The notes under the pieces are model-generated. The model made no database searches, was not told the origin of the DNA, and saw nothing but the letters and a program-made list of their open reading frames with translations. Of a stretch of 23,678 nucleotides of DNA, positions 15,001 through 22,686 are shown in pieces. The stretch is from Legionellales bacterium (GTDB lineage Bacteria; Pseudomonadota; Gammaproteobacteria; WLWR01), in contig WLWR01000003.1 in NCBI GenBank assembly GCA_012103495.1, positions 1 to 23,678 of the forward strand. Direction: 5' to 3'. The position numbers and the translations under genes are program-made. The stretch's first letter is position 1. Every line of letters begins with the position of its first letter.

Positions 15001-15646
15001 ACGATGGCGGGATAATCGTAGTAATGGTGAATCGCAATCAGATGAAACAGTGGTTGAAGTTCGCAAACGAAACAATCGAACCATGGTGATACTGTCTGAC
15101 GCTTTAGTAGAAACCACCGCACAAACGGCGGATTCGTTACCAGCAGCGTCAACCGATGAAGCTGCTCAAGCGTCGCAGACGTTGCAAGCAGAACTTGTTC
15201 GATTGTGCGTGTTGACATTACTCAATAATGGGGTTGCGCCGGTGGATGATGTTTATCAAACTGAAACTCAAGATGGACCTGCCAAGTCACCGGTGCTCAA
15301 GTTAACCATCGGTCGAAAATTCAATCAGCCCGAGATGGTGCGCAAGGTGTTTCTGGTCATATCTGCTATTCAAGAGACACTAAATAAAGTGAACAGCAGT
15401 TCAGAGCAAGCGATGCCTGTCACCTTGAAAATCACCGACAAACGGGATCAGATCCCGCGTTCTTGGACTTGCTCTGGTGAAAAAGATGAACGAGCGCAAG
15501 AGTTGCAGAAACTTTTGGGCTGTAAAAGTGATTCATCGCCATCGTTGAATGACGACTCTTTACAACAAGATATTGAAACGGTTTTTAAAGAGTTTGACTG
15601 GCCTGTTTCTACTGCTTCTACTCATCCCACCCTAACCATAGGTTAG
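12044..15646 (+). CDS. Large effector-like protein with a CX5R phosphoinositide-phosphatase-type loop
   Basis: A 1200-residue protein that I cannot place by overall similarity. Its key feature is HCKSGEDRTG (Cys647, Arg653), a CX5R phosphatase P-loop. It most resembles the CKSGKDRTG loop of SopB/IpgD and is also close to the lipid phosphatases PTEN and myotubularin. A helical segment (CQLQVLLLLIAQEMGV) precedes the loop, as in that fold. The second lysine of the SopB/PTEN loop is Glu here, which may change specificity. Residues 17-44 are SKPLPAD repeats. Residues 110-740 appear globular, about 790-970 are Ser/Thr/Arg-rich low complexity, and about 1030-1170 form another ordered region. There is no signal peptide, as expected for a type III or IV effector. 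The start ATG has only a weak AGGA 11 bases upstream. It is opposite in strand to the core genes on both sides. The phosphatase call rests on the motif; effector status is inferred. Confidence 0.7.
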   Translation: MRRRVLQSISDFLTKPSKPLPADSKPLPADSKPLPADSKPLPTGAKDTSPDAKFKYQQYTFLNSEDDLAVSEAKHNADDQSMPLQMHSTHQQKACIFTNYQVDSLSGPTTADFKRRLNSLYQASLAAITQHASDVSDDAVKLVKQQAELFFEQASEFINTHANIDQTSFLKDGGVFLPIERDRKDEQQDELLADTALKRALEGASMGPILAGSWHSRWNRLKDAIVKTYRLPNQSQVHLNNVDAAKNICGDYLSKLVTFANQQQIPLTVKDIQRAEPIVVENEGWPALFNCYQLSSSNPDNSNPQQVFSYSEPVGERGVPSTNRTGEDVVNFRKVVVGCVNKGDGNSQAELKPLFTGYRHGSLLPIGKKGSASADVKSAKVVLLKFLQQVCKDLGPNDVEKANEKKKVRVLLLGLLSYEKRWLQSIIDTVTSECSGRRQIEASATAVRQIDGGTLKTIVTELRSQGEMVFDFKEFGDDVQLDLAFLNVPTNPFSLKAIRSDEFDAVNAAAMKKYAGWMGEHINTLFDNVMEDKFDGSDADLNLEGIKLEGIKTDLLKKLQEVIELRQKPDKNSLSTLLTRIGGVRDNQQIGRDTPRRKLINFCQLVIEMFMAYAEDPAEQAIVNGCQLQVLLLLIAQEMGVVKSAHCKSGEDRTGVVMAQVELWSLLREQDPTGNFPLRWQLDEWIDDSDGTLTPAARRYVQQAQQVFKYSTNRPITDANVPGAGQLQIQTVMPMFSLFSSPACMAMAKSAKAVFGHAQKTLGWSGRLRILINRLRVAWRQWRGSHQAYQLLPTDEPLPKGQQQEVERVDESESLSNRRATSLHQPQVAEEDSSRPRELPITNTTLSPDDYDKTTASPLAHDTRGKVHTEQSKAAGRFSAHRQPTTDEYAEIRKENDTDSSREERRWRHTQPLFTERRRASLSTQRPTGEPLSNARTTKAELYLGHQRILEAQQLLNTSGDTTSQPTSGERDYPEQLQDVCQVINTRWRDNRSNGESQSDETVVEVRKRNNRTMVILSDALVETTAQTADSLPAASTDEAAQASQTLQAELVRLCVLTLLNNGVAPVDDVYQTETQDGPAKSPVLKLTIGRKFNQPEMVRKVFLVISAIQETLNKVNSSSEQAMPVTLKITDKRDQIPRSWTCSGEKDERAQELQKLLGCKSDSSPSLNDDSLQQDIETVFKEFDWPVSTASTHPTLTIG
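12092..12175 (+). repeat. In-frame 21-bp tandem repeat encoding SKPLPAD
   Basis: Three identical 21-bp units (12092-12154), each containing CCGCTCCCCGCGG, are followed by a fourth that diverges at its end (12155-12175, SKPLPTG). They lie near the N-terminus of the 1200-residue protein. The unit is much richer in G+C than the rest of the gene. Confidence 0.95.
13979..14008 (+). other. CX5R phosphatase loop HCKSGEDRTG
   Basis: Codons for His646-Cys647-Lys-Ser-Gly-Glu-Asp-Arg653-Thr-Gly. In CX5R phosphatases the Cys is the nucleophile and the Arg binds phosphate. The DRT ending is common to lipid-directed members (SopB, myotubularins, Sac). The HC start matches PTEN and myotubularin. Confidence 0.75.
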
Positions 15647-15647
15647 G
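15631..15647 (+). terminator. Small hairpin over the stop codon of the CX5R gene
   Basis: CCTAACC (15631-15637) and GGTTAGG (15641-15647) form a perfect seven-base stem with a three-base loop; the TAG stop is within the second arm. A seven-T run follows only at 15668-15674, so it is at best a poor terminator. Confidence 0.3.
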
Positions 15648-15684
15648 AAGATTGCCGCGCGCCACACTTTTTTTGTCCACATTG

Positions 15685-15693
15685 TGTTACAAT
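15685..15693 (+). promoter_or_regulatory. Possible extended -10 promoter for the 988-residue gene
   Basis: TGTTACAAT fits an extended -10 element (TGN plus TACAAT). No convincing -35 lies upstream. The predicted leader of about 30 bases contains GGTGA six bases before the ATG at 15732. It would allow the second large gene to be expressed independently of the first. Confidence 0.4.
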
Positions 15694-15731
15694 AATCCCC
15701 GTTTATTTTTAGTAATCATCGGTGATTCAAT

Positions 15732-18698
15732 ATGGGGCGATCGTTTCAATCAAATCTAGCGTCATTGCTGACTTTTGCTGTGCGAGTTTCTCAAATGACT
15801 CAATCGGTTTTAGAAAAAAATGGCATTGAATGTTTTGCCAAAGACGATCAAGATAAAAACACTGACTCCTCACCGGATCAACTTTTTATCAATGCTCACA
15901 ATGATTTGTTAAAAAAATTGGAACGATTGGATCAGATGGCCAGCGTGACTCAAGTCTCAGTGTTTGAGTTTAGTCGGCTAAATAATGATTTCTATCAGAA
16001 ACTTAAAGTCGCTCATCGACAGATGTTTGCGAATTTAGATGTGGGGACCTTGGATGATTTTTTACTGGGACGTGATCGTGAAGAATTAATGGCGCACGGT
16101 TATTGCTTGGATCCCGATACCCCTCCTTTTCAAGTATTACAAGATATCGTTCTACGACAGCAACTGCATGAAATAGTTCGGGGTTACATTGAACAAGTTG
16201 AGCATCTGGTTCCTCGTAGCCCGGCTGCTAAGAGTTCATCGTTTCGCGAAACCTTATGGCGTCAATTACAACCAGTGCTAGGCGCTTATTTGGATGGAGA
16301 CGGTCAAATGGATCGTAACGATGAGGTGGTGGCTCAAACTTTTGAAGAAGTGTCGGCAGAGGTTCCTCCTATAATGCTTGGTCTGCATAAGGTTGAATCA
16401 GGAGATCAAAAAAGTTCTGATGATTCCATAAGTATTATTGTACATGAGGTTGATAAGAAACAAGTCACACAGCTGGATGAGTTGCAACGATATTTTCAAT
16501 GGTCAATCGATGAGAAATCATCAGAGACCAAGCCTCATCCGATGGCAGTGTATTATTTAAAATTAATTATTCAATACTGCGTGTATCAAGACCGGTTACC
16601 TGAAACATTTTTAATAAAAGATATTCATCGGTTTAATGAAGAAGAGGTAAATCAGATTTATCGAGCGGTAGAATACCTACAAGACGATGAGGGAATGTTA
16701 AAAATCCCATTTTTGCATCTAACGTTACTGACGTCCAATACAATAAAAAATTCCTCGGATCCAGAAACCGGATTGTTTAACTTGTTGCAACAGTCGACGA
16801 CTTTTCAAAAAACAATTAATTTCAGGCAGATTTGTGAGTGGGCTGGTTTAGCAAAGTCAGCAGACTTAATTGAAGATGAAGATTCGGACGATGAAGCGAG
16901 TTTGTCCAGTGCTGGTGATATACAATTTATTCCCATGCAGATAGGCTTGCCTGATAGGATGATATCCAATGGACACGTTGTACAGTGGCCTGAAGCCAGT
17001 AATGATGCTGCTGTTAATCAATTCATTCAATTAGGGATGAGGTTTTTGAGAGAGTCCAATAAACACCAGTCGGCATTATTTCGGAACATAAGATTAAGCT
17101 TACATGTAGGGATGAGGTTTTTGAGAGAGTCCAATAAACACCAGTCGGCATTATTTCGGAACATAAGATTAAGCTTACATGCTATAAATGAAGAACTTAT
17201 AAAGAAAAAAAAACAATCGAAAAGATTACTATCGACAGATCAAAATTCGATCTTGATTGAGACTGAAGATAATATTGTGGCATTAATGAAGTCTTTGCAA
17301 ATATCTCAAGGTGTTTTAGCACAGATAAAACAGGACGATGAGGTAAGCTCCGATGCTCAGCTACAACTGGAAGCATTGACGCAACAATTAGAATCTTTAA
17401 GTACTTTATTTGAGAAAAATGAACAAGCCAAGGGTTGTTTTGCACGTCACTCTGAGTCGGTACATCACTACCTGAAATATCTCCAAGGATTTTCGACGAT
17501 CATTCGTATGCACCGCCAACACAAAGCTAAACAAATTGAACCGTGGTCATTGGGAGTTTTAGCACGCTTGGTGTATTGTTGTAAACAAATGGGGATTGGC
17601 ACTAGCATGGTCAGTTCCTTAGATAGTAAACGAAGTGAAGCATTATTTACCCGGCTAAAGGAGATGAGAGAATACGTAAATCAATACACTCTTTTACCAC
17701 CATTACGTGAACCATCGGTGAGGCTTCATTTTGATAAACGAGTTAGCCAGCTCCCCGATGATGCTTTTTTTGCATTTCCACAGATTGAGAGCAGCGACGT
17801 ACAACAAACGGAGGCTGTCCTGCCAGGCAAACCAAGCGAACGCTATCAAACACCAGACGACTGGTTTGCTGGAGAGGCGGTGGATTTGATAGGAAGCACT
17901 CAATGGTGGTTGGAACAAGACATGCAACGATGGTTCTATGATGAAAAAAATACCATTGCCTTGAAATCGCGTCCAGCAAGATCGAACGATCAGATTCAGC
18001 AACAAATACGGCAATCGATTTGGGTAGTAAAAGAAGGGGATAAAAAGCAAAACAAGTTGTTAAAAAACAAGGGAATAAAAGCGCAGGCATTGTCGCAAGT
18101 CGTTGAGCCTATTTTTACAGTAGTCAAAGAGTTTACAAGTGGGCAGGTGCATGTTTGGGTGCAACCAGAGGGGTGGATCAAGAAAACATTCACAAGCTTT
18201 GTTACTTACTATCCTTCGACCTCGGCTAAGGCAGCGTTAACCAGTGCCAAATCTGAGCAGACAACCAAGCCTACACTGTCTGATGAGCAGCAACGTTTGA
18301 TTAAATTGGTCAAAGCGGTATTGACGACCGGTGAAAAAGATAGACAAGGGTTGCCAACCGGCAGTTTTCATTTGGGATTTTCTGATTATGCTGCCACCCA
18401 GCAACCTACCGATTCTATGGTTCAAATTATGGCGACTTTTCTGGCTATCCGCGAGTACAATGGGATTACCTCTAGCCAATTAAAACTGGCATTCTACGAT
18501 GATAAAGCTGAGGGACAATACATAGAGTCCCTGGGTGATATTGAACAACGGTATCGACAAATTAGGGACTGCATTCAAGGGTCAAACTCAGACTTGTTGG
18601 ATTTAAAGAGCAAACCACAAGCCGATGATCACCAAATCAGCTTCTCGGTAGAAGAACAAGAACAAAAGAGCCAGCCGGCGCCATCTGCACGAAGGTAA
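15732..18698 (+). CDS. Unrecognised 988-residue effector-like protein with an exact internal duplication
   Basis: No family is recognised. The protein is predicted soluble and mostly helical, with no signal peptide or membrane helix. Notable parts are a Ser/Asp/Glu acidic stretch (EDEDSDDEASLSS, about 380-395), two identical 24-residue helical segments (GMRFLRESNK..., 435-458 and 460-483) and a lysine patch just after (KKKK, about 492). A helical middle follows, then an ordered C-terminal part at about 800-960. The end carries an acidic VEEQEQ followed by SQPAPSARR. Glutamate-rich C-termini are reported for Dot/Icm substrates, so this is mild support for a type IV effector. It follows the CX5R gene by 85 bases on the same strand and may work with it, or be a distant relative sharing its C-terminal architecture. 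It faces corC across an 81-base gap. Confidence 0.7.
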   Translation: MGRSFQSNLASLLTFAVRVSQMTQSVLEKNGIECFAKDDQDKNTDSSPDQLFINAHNDLLKKLERLDQMASVTQVSVFEFSRLNNDFYQKLKVAHRQMFANLDVGTLDDFLLGRDREELMAHGYCLDPDTPPFQVLQDIVLRQQLHEIVRGYIEQVEHLVPRSPAAKSSSFRETLWRQLQPVLGAYLDGDGQMDRNDEVVAQTFEEVSAEVPPIMLGLHKVESGDQKSSDDSISIIVHEVDKKQVTQLDELQRYFQWSIDEKSSETKPHPMAVYYLKLIIQYCVYQDRLPETFLIKDIHRFNEEEVNQIYRAVEYLQDDEGMLKIPFLHLTLLTSNTIKNSSDPETGLFNLLQQSTTFQKTINFRQICEWAGLAKSADLIEDEDSDDEASLSSAGDIQFIPMQIGLPDRMISNGHVVQWPEASNDAAVNQFIQLGMRFLRESNKHQSALFRNIRLSLHVGMRFLRESNKHQSALFRNIRLSLHAINEELIKKKKQSKRLLSTDQNSILIETEDNIVALMKSLQISQGVLAQIKQDDEVSSDAQLQLEALTQQLESLSTLFEKNEQAKGCFARHSESVHHYLKYLQGFSTIIRMHRQHKAKQIEPWSLGVLARLVYCCKQMGIGTSMVSSLDSKRSEALFTRLKEMREYVNQYTLLPPLREPSVRLHFDKRVSQLPDDAFFAFPQIESSDVQQTEAVLPGKPSERYQTPDDWFAGEAVDLIGSTQWWLEQDMQRWFYDEKNTIALKSRPARSNDQIQQQIRQSIWVVKEGDKKQNKLLKNKGIKAQALSQVVEPIFTVVKEFTSGQVHVWVQPEGWIKKTFTSFVTYYPSTSAKAALTSAKSEQTTKPTLSDEQQRLIKLVKAVLTTGEKDRQGLPTGSFHLGFSDYAATQQPTDSMVQIMATFLAIREYNGITSSQLKLAFYDDKAEGQYIESLGDIEQRYRQIRDCIQGSNSDLLDLKSKPQADDHQISFSVEEQEQKSQPAPSARR
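17032..17181 (+). repeat. Exact 75-bp tandem duplication inside the 988-residue gene
   Basis: 17032-17106 and 17107-17181 are identical over all 75 bases, starting TAGGGATGAGG and ending TTACATG. The length is a multiple of three, so the frame is kept and 25 residues are added. Complete identity, including third codon positions, indicates a very recent event, or an assembly or repeat-length artefact. Confidence 0.97.
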
Positions 18699-18702
18699 CT
18701 CG

Positions 18703-18737
18703 TTCAGCGAAAAGTGATCTTTTGGGTGCAGGTTGAA
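18703..18737 (+). repeat. Dispersed intergenic repeat, partial copy D
   Basis: TTCAGCGAAAAG is followed, after two mismatched bases, by ATCTTTTGG, then GTGCA and TTGAAC. It matches the left part of the sequence at 23208-23240 (identical first 12 bases, then about 75-80 % by eye, allowing small gaps). It sits between the convergent 988-residue gene and corC. Confidence 0.55.
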
Positions 18738-18779
18738 CTGAGATGGATGGCTATAAATGAAACGGTATGTGAGCGACGC

Positions 18780-19646
18780 TTACTCTACCATTCGTGCTTG
18801 TAATAAACTGATCCGCCGATTGTTGCCATTTAACACGGTAAATTGATAACGTCCCAAACGAATGCTTTCACCGCGCTTGGGAACGTAGCCAAACGTGTGG
18901 GTCACCCATCCACCAATGGTATCGAATTCACCGGTTGAAACTTCTTCATCAAAGTATTCATTGAAGTCTTTCACTGGCATGTGTGCTTTGATAATGTAAC
19001 GCCCATCGGGATGAGTTTTGACAAATGCGTCTTCATCAATATCAAATTCATCGGCAATGTCACCAACAATTTGTTCCAACACATCCTCAATGGTGACAAA
19101 ACCGGCCACGCTGCCATATTCATCGACCACGATGGCCATGTGATTGCGGTTTTGACGAAAATCATTCAATAATGTATCCAATCGTTTGCTTTGTGGTACT
19201 ACCACCGCGGGGCGGATGATGTCGGATAAATCAAAAGCCTCCGGTTGCTTGGGATCGTAATTTAATAAATCTTTGGCGTGTAAAATACCAATGATGTCTT
19301 GACGGTGGTCACTTAACACAGGGAAGCGGGAGTGTCCATGTTGCGTCACTGTCGCAAAAATAACATCCAGGGAATCTTCTTCATTAATGGTGACCATTTG
19401 GCTGCGCGGAATCATGATGTCGCGTACACGCATTTGTGAAAACAATAACACGCCTTCCATCATTGCCAGCGCATCGGCATCAACAATTTCTCGTTGTTTG
19501 GCATCACGCAACACATCAACTAATTGATCACGATCACGCGGTTCCCCCATAAAAAAATGCAACAGCCGTTCTAACCAGCGGCGAGGTGGTTTGGAGGTTG
19601 TGACTTGAGCAATATCATTCATAAGGCGTCTCGGTGGTTTATTCAT
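18780..19646 (-). CDS. corC: HlyC/CorC family CBS-domain protein (YbeX)
   Basis: A cytosolic CBS-pair protein of the CorC/YbeX type, linked in other species to magnesium/cobalt efflux and to ribosome-related stress with its neighbours YbeY and YbeZ. The N-terminus is followed by MMEGVLLFSQMRVRDIMIPRSQM, the classic entry to the first CBS domain (about 75-130). HMAIVVDEYGSVAGFVTIEDVLEQIVGDIADEFD marks the second (to about 205). The CorC_HlyC domain ends the protein with VSTGEFDTIGGWV and GYVPKRGESI. It lacks the DUF21 membrane domain, as YbeX does. The length is 288 residues. The first ATG overlaps the ybeY stop (ATGAATAA); an ATG eight codons later (19622) is an alternative. KPPRR occurs twice within the first 23 residues. 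It ends the operon here, since lnt is displaced. Confidence 0.93.
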   Translation of the reverse strand: MNKPPRRLMNDIAQVTTSKPPRRWLERLLHFFMGEPRDRDQLVDVLRDAKQREIVDADALAMMEGVLLFSQMRVRDIMIPRSQMVTINEEDSLDVIFATVTQHGHSRFPVLSDHRQDIIGILHAKDLLNYDPKQPEAFDLSDIIRPAVVVPQSKRLDTLLNDFRQNRNHMAIVVDEYGSVAGFVTIEDVLEQIVGDIADEFDIDEDAFVKTHPDGRYIIKAHMPVKDFNEYFDEEVSTGEFDTIGGWVTHTFGYVPKRGESIRLGRYQFTVLNGNNRRISLLQARMVE

Positions 19647-20094
19647 AAGGATTGGGAAATCCCAACTGAGCTAATAACTTTATTTCCTGCTGTTCCATGC
19701 GTTGTGCATCTTGTTCTAATTCATGATCAAAACCGGCCAAATGCAAAATGCCATGGATAATCAAATGAGCCCAATGCGCATCCAATGATTTTTGTTGCAA
19801 TTGTGCTTCGTGACAAATGATTTGTGCACACAAAACCAAGTCACCTTCTAATTGGGTCGCAACATCATCATGATAACAAAATGATAAAACATTGGTCGGT
19901 TTGGTTTGATGGCGGTGTACCGTATTGAGCTGCTGACTTTCAAGTGGCGTGACAATGCGCAAACAAATATCAGCGCGTGGTGTCAGACTTGCCAGTACAT
20001 GGTGTGCGCAATACTGCAGGTGATCATGGGCTGGTACGGGGTCTTCAGGTTCACAGGCAACTTGGATGGCAATGGTGTAGGCGTCTGTATTCAT
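19639..20094 (-). CDS. ybeY: Endoribonuclease YbeY, rRNA maturation factor
   Basis: YbeY is a zinc-dependent endoribonuclease needed for 16S rRNA 3'-end maturation and ribosome quality control. The signature HGILHLAGFDHE gives zinc ligands His114, His118 and His124, and the conserved RHQTKPTNVLSF lies upstream (61-72). The length of 151 residues is typical. The start ATG overlaps the stop of the phoH-like gene (ATGA), and its own stop overlaps the corC start by eight bases, so the three are translationally coupled. Confidence 0.95.
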   Translation of the reverse strand: MNTDAYTIAIQVACEPEDPVPAHDHLQYCAHHVLASLTPRADICLRIVTPLESQQLNTVHRHQTKPTNVLSFCYHDDVATQLEGDLVLCAQIICHEAQLQQKSLDAHWAHLIIHGILHLAGFDHELEQDAQRMEQQEIKLLAQLGFPNPYE

Positions 20095-21056
20095 GAGATA
20101 GGATCCTGTTGGTAAGCTTCAATGATACGTCCTACCAACGGGTGGCGCATAACATCTTTGGCGGTGAAATAGTTAAAACTGATTTGTGAGTCAAAATCTT
20201 TTAGAATGGCTTCAGCGTGGCGTAGGCCAGACAGGGTGCCGTTCGGTAAATCCACTTGAGTAATATCTCCTGTGATCACTGCAGTGGAACCAAATCCAAT
20301 GCGAGTGAGGAACATTTGCATTTGTTGCGGTGTAGTATTTTGTGCTTCATCCAAAATAATAAATGCATTGTTGAGAGTGCGCCCGCGCATGAAAGCCAGT
20401 GGCGCAATTTCAATGAGTTCTCGGTCGATTAACTTTTGAGTGGTGTCAAATCCTAACAATTCATACAAAGCATCGTAAATTGGACGTAAATAAGGCAAGA
20501 CTTTTTCAACCATGTCCCCAGGTAAAAATCCTAGTTTTTCCCCAGCTTCCACTGCTGGCCGCACGAAGATTAATCGTTCGACATCACCTTGATCAAAAGC
20601 GGCCGCTGCGCAAGCAACGGCTAAGTACGTTTTACCGGTGCCGGCAGGACCAATGCTGAAATTGATTGGGTGTTGCTGTATGTTTTGAATATAGCGACTT
20701 TGATGGGGATTGTTGGCTTGAATGGTTTTTATGCGTGTTTTTATTGTTGTTGATGGTTGCGGTGTGGCATGCGGTGCGGCTTGATCGTGCTGACGAATCA
20801 ATCGATGGACTTGATCAGCAGTAAGTGAAGTGGTTTGCTCAGTGGCTTGATAGAGGCTATGCAATAAATTTTTTGCTGTTTGAATGGCTGGCGATTTTCC
20901 CGAGATTTGAAACATATGGCTGCGTTGGTGGATGGCGACGCCGCAATGGTGTTCGATCTGTTGTAAGTGTTGATTGCAAGGGCCGCATAGGCTGGCAAGA
21001 CGCTCGTTGTCTACCGGGGTAAATGAAATACGAGCTGAGTGTGCGTGTCTGCTCAA
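20091..21056 (-). CDS. ybeZ: PhoH-like ATPase YbeZ
   Basis: A P-loop ATPase of the PhoH family that acts with YbeY in rRNA processing. Walker A is GPAGTGKT (136-143) and Walker B is IILDEAQN (233-240). The surrounding VRPAVEAGEKLGFLPGD, MRGRTLNNAFI, QMQMFLTRIGFGSTAVITGD and RHPLVGRII are family-typical. The N-terminal KH-like part begins FTPVDNERLASLCGPCNQHL, close to E. coli YbeZ. The only plausible start is a TTG at 21056: an in-frame stop lies three codons upstream, and no ATG occurs before residue 48. An AGAGG is 14 bases upstream, which is long. The unusual start may lower expression. The length is 321 residues, shorter than E. coli because the charged C-terminal tail is absent. Confidence 0.94.
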   Translation of the reverse strand: MSRHAHSARISFTPVDNERLASLCGPCNQHLQQIEHHCGVAIHQRSHMFQISGKSPAIQTAKNLLHSLYQATEQTTSLTADQVHRLIRQHDQAAPHATPQPSTTIKTRIKTIQANNPHQSRYIQNIQQHPINFSIGPAGTGKTYLAVACAAAAFDQGDVERLIFVRPAVEAGEKLGFLPGDMVEKVLPYLRPIYDALYELLGFDTTQKLIDRELIEIAPLAFMRGRTLNNAFIILDEAQNTTPQQMQMFLTRIGFGSTAVITGDITQVDLPNGTLSGLRHAEAILKDFDSQISFNYFTAKDVMRHPLVGRIIEAYQQDPIS

Positions 21057-21093
21057 GATTGTTTAATAATCCTCTGTTACTTGACTCATTCTA

Positions 21094-21123
21094 AGTCTAG
21101 TCGAAGTTGATTTTACTGTGCAA
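21094..21123 (-). promoter_or_regulatory. Possible promoter of the ybeZ-ybeY-corC unit
   Basis: On the minus strand TTGCAC (21123-21118) and TAGACT (21099-21094) are 18 bases apart. It lies in the 73-base gap between miaB and ybeZ. The match is moderate; read-through from miaB is the alternative. Confidence 0.3.
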
Positions 21124-21129
21124 GTGAAA

Positions 21130-22455
21130 TCATGATTGCCACTGGCCACGCAAAGAATTGGGGTGGGCTTCAGTGATGGTCACATCAACAAATTGGCCGA
21201 TAAGTTGCGTTGGGCCGGCAAAGTTAACCACACGATTGCATTGCGTTCTGCCAGCCAATTCATCGGCATTTTTCTTGGAAAGACGCGTGACTAAAATGTG
21301 TTGAGTGGTGCCAACCAGGCTGCGACTGATTTGTTGTGCTTGATGATTGATCCGCTGTTGCAATTGTTGCAACCGTTGTTTCTTTTCTGTCAGCGGTGTG
21401 TCATCGGTTAAGGTCGCTGCCGGTGTGCCGGGCCTAGGACTGTAAATAAAACTAAACGAATGATCAAAACCAATATCGTCAATTAATTGCATCGTTGCTT
21501 CAAAATCAGCCGGTGTTTCACCAGGAAAGCCAATGATAAAGTCCGATGACAACTTGATGTCAGGGCGGACTTGACGCAATTTGCGAATTTTTGATTTGTA
21601 TTCCAATGCAGTGTAACCACGTTTCATCAGGGCCAAGATGCGATCCGAACCGCTTTGAACCGGTAAATGCAAATGGTTGGCTAGTTCGGGTACTTGAGCA
21701 TACGCTTGAATCAACGTGTCGGAAAATGCCAGTGGATGCGAGGTGGTAAAACGAATACGATCAATCCCATCAAGAGCTGCAATATATTGGATCAACAAAG
21801 CTAAATCGGCGGTTTGACCTTCGTGCATGGGACCGCGATAATCATTGACATTCTGGCCTAATAAGTTGACTTCACGTACGCCTTGTTCTGCCAATGAGGC
21901 AACTTCGGTGAGCACATCGTCAAAGGGGCGGCTAATTTCTTCACCACGAGTGTAGGGTACTACGCAAAAACTACAATACTTACTGCAGCCTTCCATGATT
22001 GAAACGAATGCGGTTGGGCCTTCAGCTTTAGGTTCGGGCAAGCGATCAAATTTTTCAATTTCGGGGAAACTAATATCCACCACGGATTTGCGTTGACGAC
22101 GTACTTGTTCATACAGTTCTGGTAAACGGTGTAACGTCTGTGGTCCAAAGACCATGTCCACGTATGGCGCACGCTGTAGAATTGCTTTGCCTTCTTGACT
22201 GGCAACGCAGCCGCCGACACCAATCACCACTTGCGGATTTTGCAATTTAAAATCGTGCCAGCGTCCTAATTGTGAAAATACTTTTTCTTGGGCTTTCTCA
22301 CGAATGGAGCAGGTATTCAATAAAATCACATCGGCTTCTTCAATTTGATCGGTACGTTCAAATTGATGCGAGTCGGCCAATACGGCTGCCATTTTGTCAG
22401 AATCGTATTCATTCATTTGGCAGCCATACGTTTGGATGTACAACTTATTCGCCAT
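21130..22455 (-). CDS. miaB: tRNA-2-methylthio-N6-dimethylallyladenosine synthase MiaB
   Basis: MiaB is a radical-SAM methylthiotransferase that converts i6A37 to ms2i6A37 in tRNAs reading UNN codons. The three auxiliary-cluster cysteines are Cys12 (TYGCQMN), Cys49 (LNTCSIRE) and Cys83 (GGCVAS). The radical-SAM cluster is CSKYCSFC (Cys157, Cys161, Cys164). PVQSGSDRIL, SSDFIIGFPGET and YSPRPGTPA are conserved, and the C-terminus is a TRAM domain ending in the substrate-RNA binding fold. The length of 441 residues is near the usual 440-475. It is the first gene of the miaB-ybeZ-ybeY-corC cluster, followed by a 73-base gap. Confidence 0.97.
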   Translation of the reverse strand: MANKLYIQTYGCQMNEYDSDKMAAVLADSHQFERTDQIEEADVILLNTCSIREKAQEKVFSQLGRWHDFKLQNPQVVIGVGGCVASQEGKAILQRAPYVDMVFGPQTLHRLPELYEQVRRQRKSVVDISFPEIEKFDRLPEPKAEGPTAFVSIMEGCSKYCSFCVVPYTRGEEISRPFDDVLTEVASLAEQGVREVNLLGQNVNDYRGPMHEGQTADLALLIQYIAALDGIDRIRFTTSHPLAFSDTLIQAYAQVPELANHLHLPVQSGSDRILALMKRGYTALEYKSKIRKLRQVRPDIKLSSDFIIGFPGETPADFEATMQLIDDIGFDHSFSFIYSPRPGTPAATLTDDTPLTEKKQRLQQLQQRINHQAQQISRSLVGTTQHILVTRLSKKNADELAGRTQCNRVVNFAGPTQLIGQFVDVTITEAHPNSLRGQWQS

Positions 22456-22488
22456 GGGTCAATCAGTCACTCGAGTTAAAGGGTCGCT

Positions 22489-22494
22489 ATTGTA
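22489..22494 (-). promoter_or_regulatory. Possible -10 box of miaB
   Basis: TACAAT on the minus strand, about 34 bases before the miaB ATG. The -35 region is not recognisable. It lies in the 231-base divergent gap between miaB and the small exported-protein gene. Confidence 0.3.
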
Positions 22495-22686
22495 CAACGA
22501 TTCAAGCGGGGATGGTACCCGATCACTCTTTGCCTCAGTGAAAAACAGTGGTTGCCAGTATGTTGCTGATTTTTGCATTTAACCAATAATGAACTACAGT
22601 GAATGATACAAAGCATTGTCGCAGGCAGCGTAGTTATCACAGTTCACTGCATTATAAAAAAATAAACTCAGTCACTGGAGTGCATG

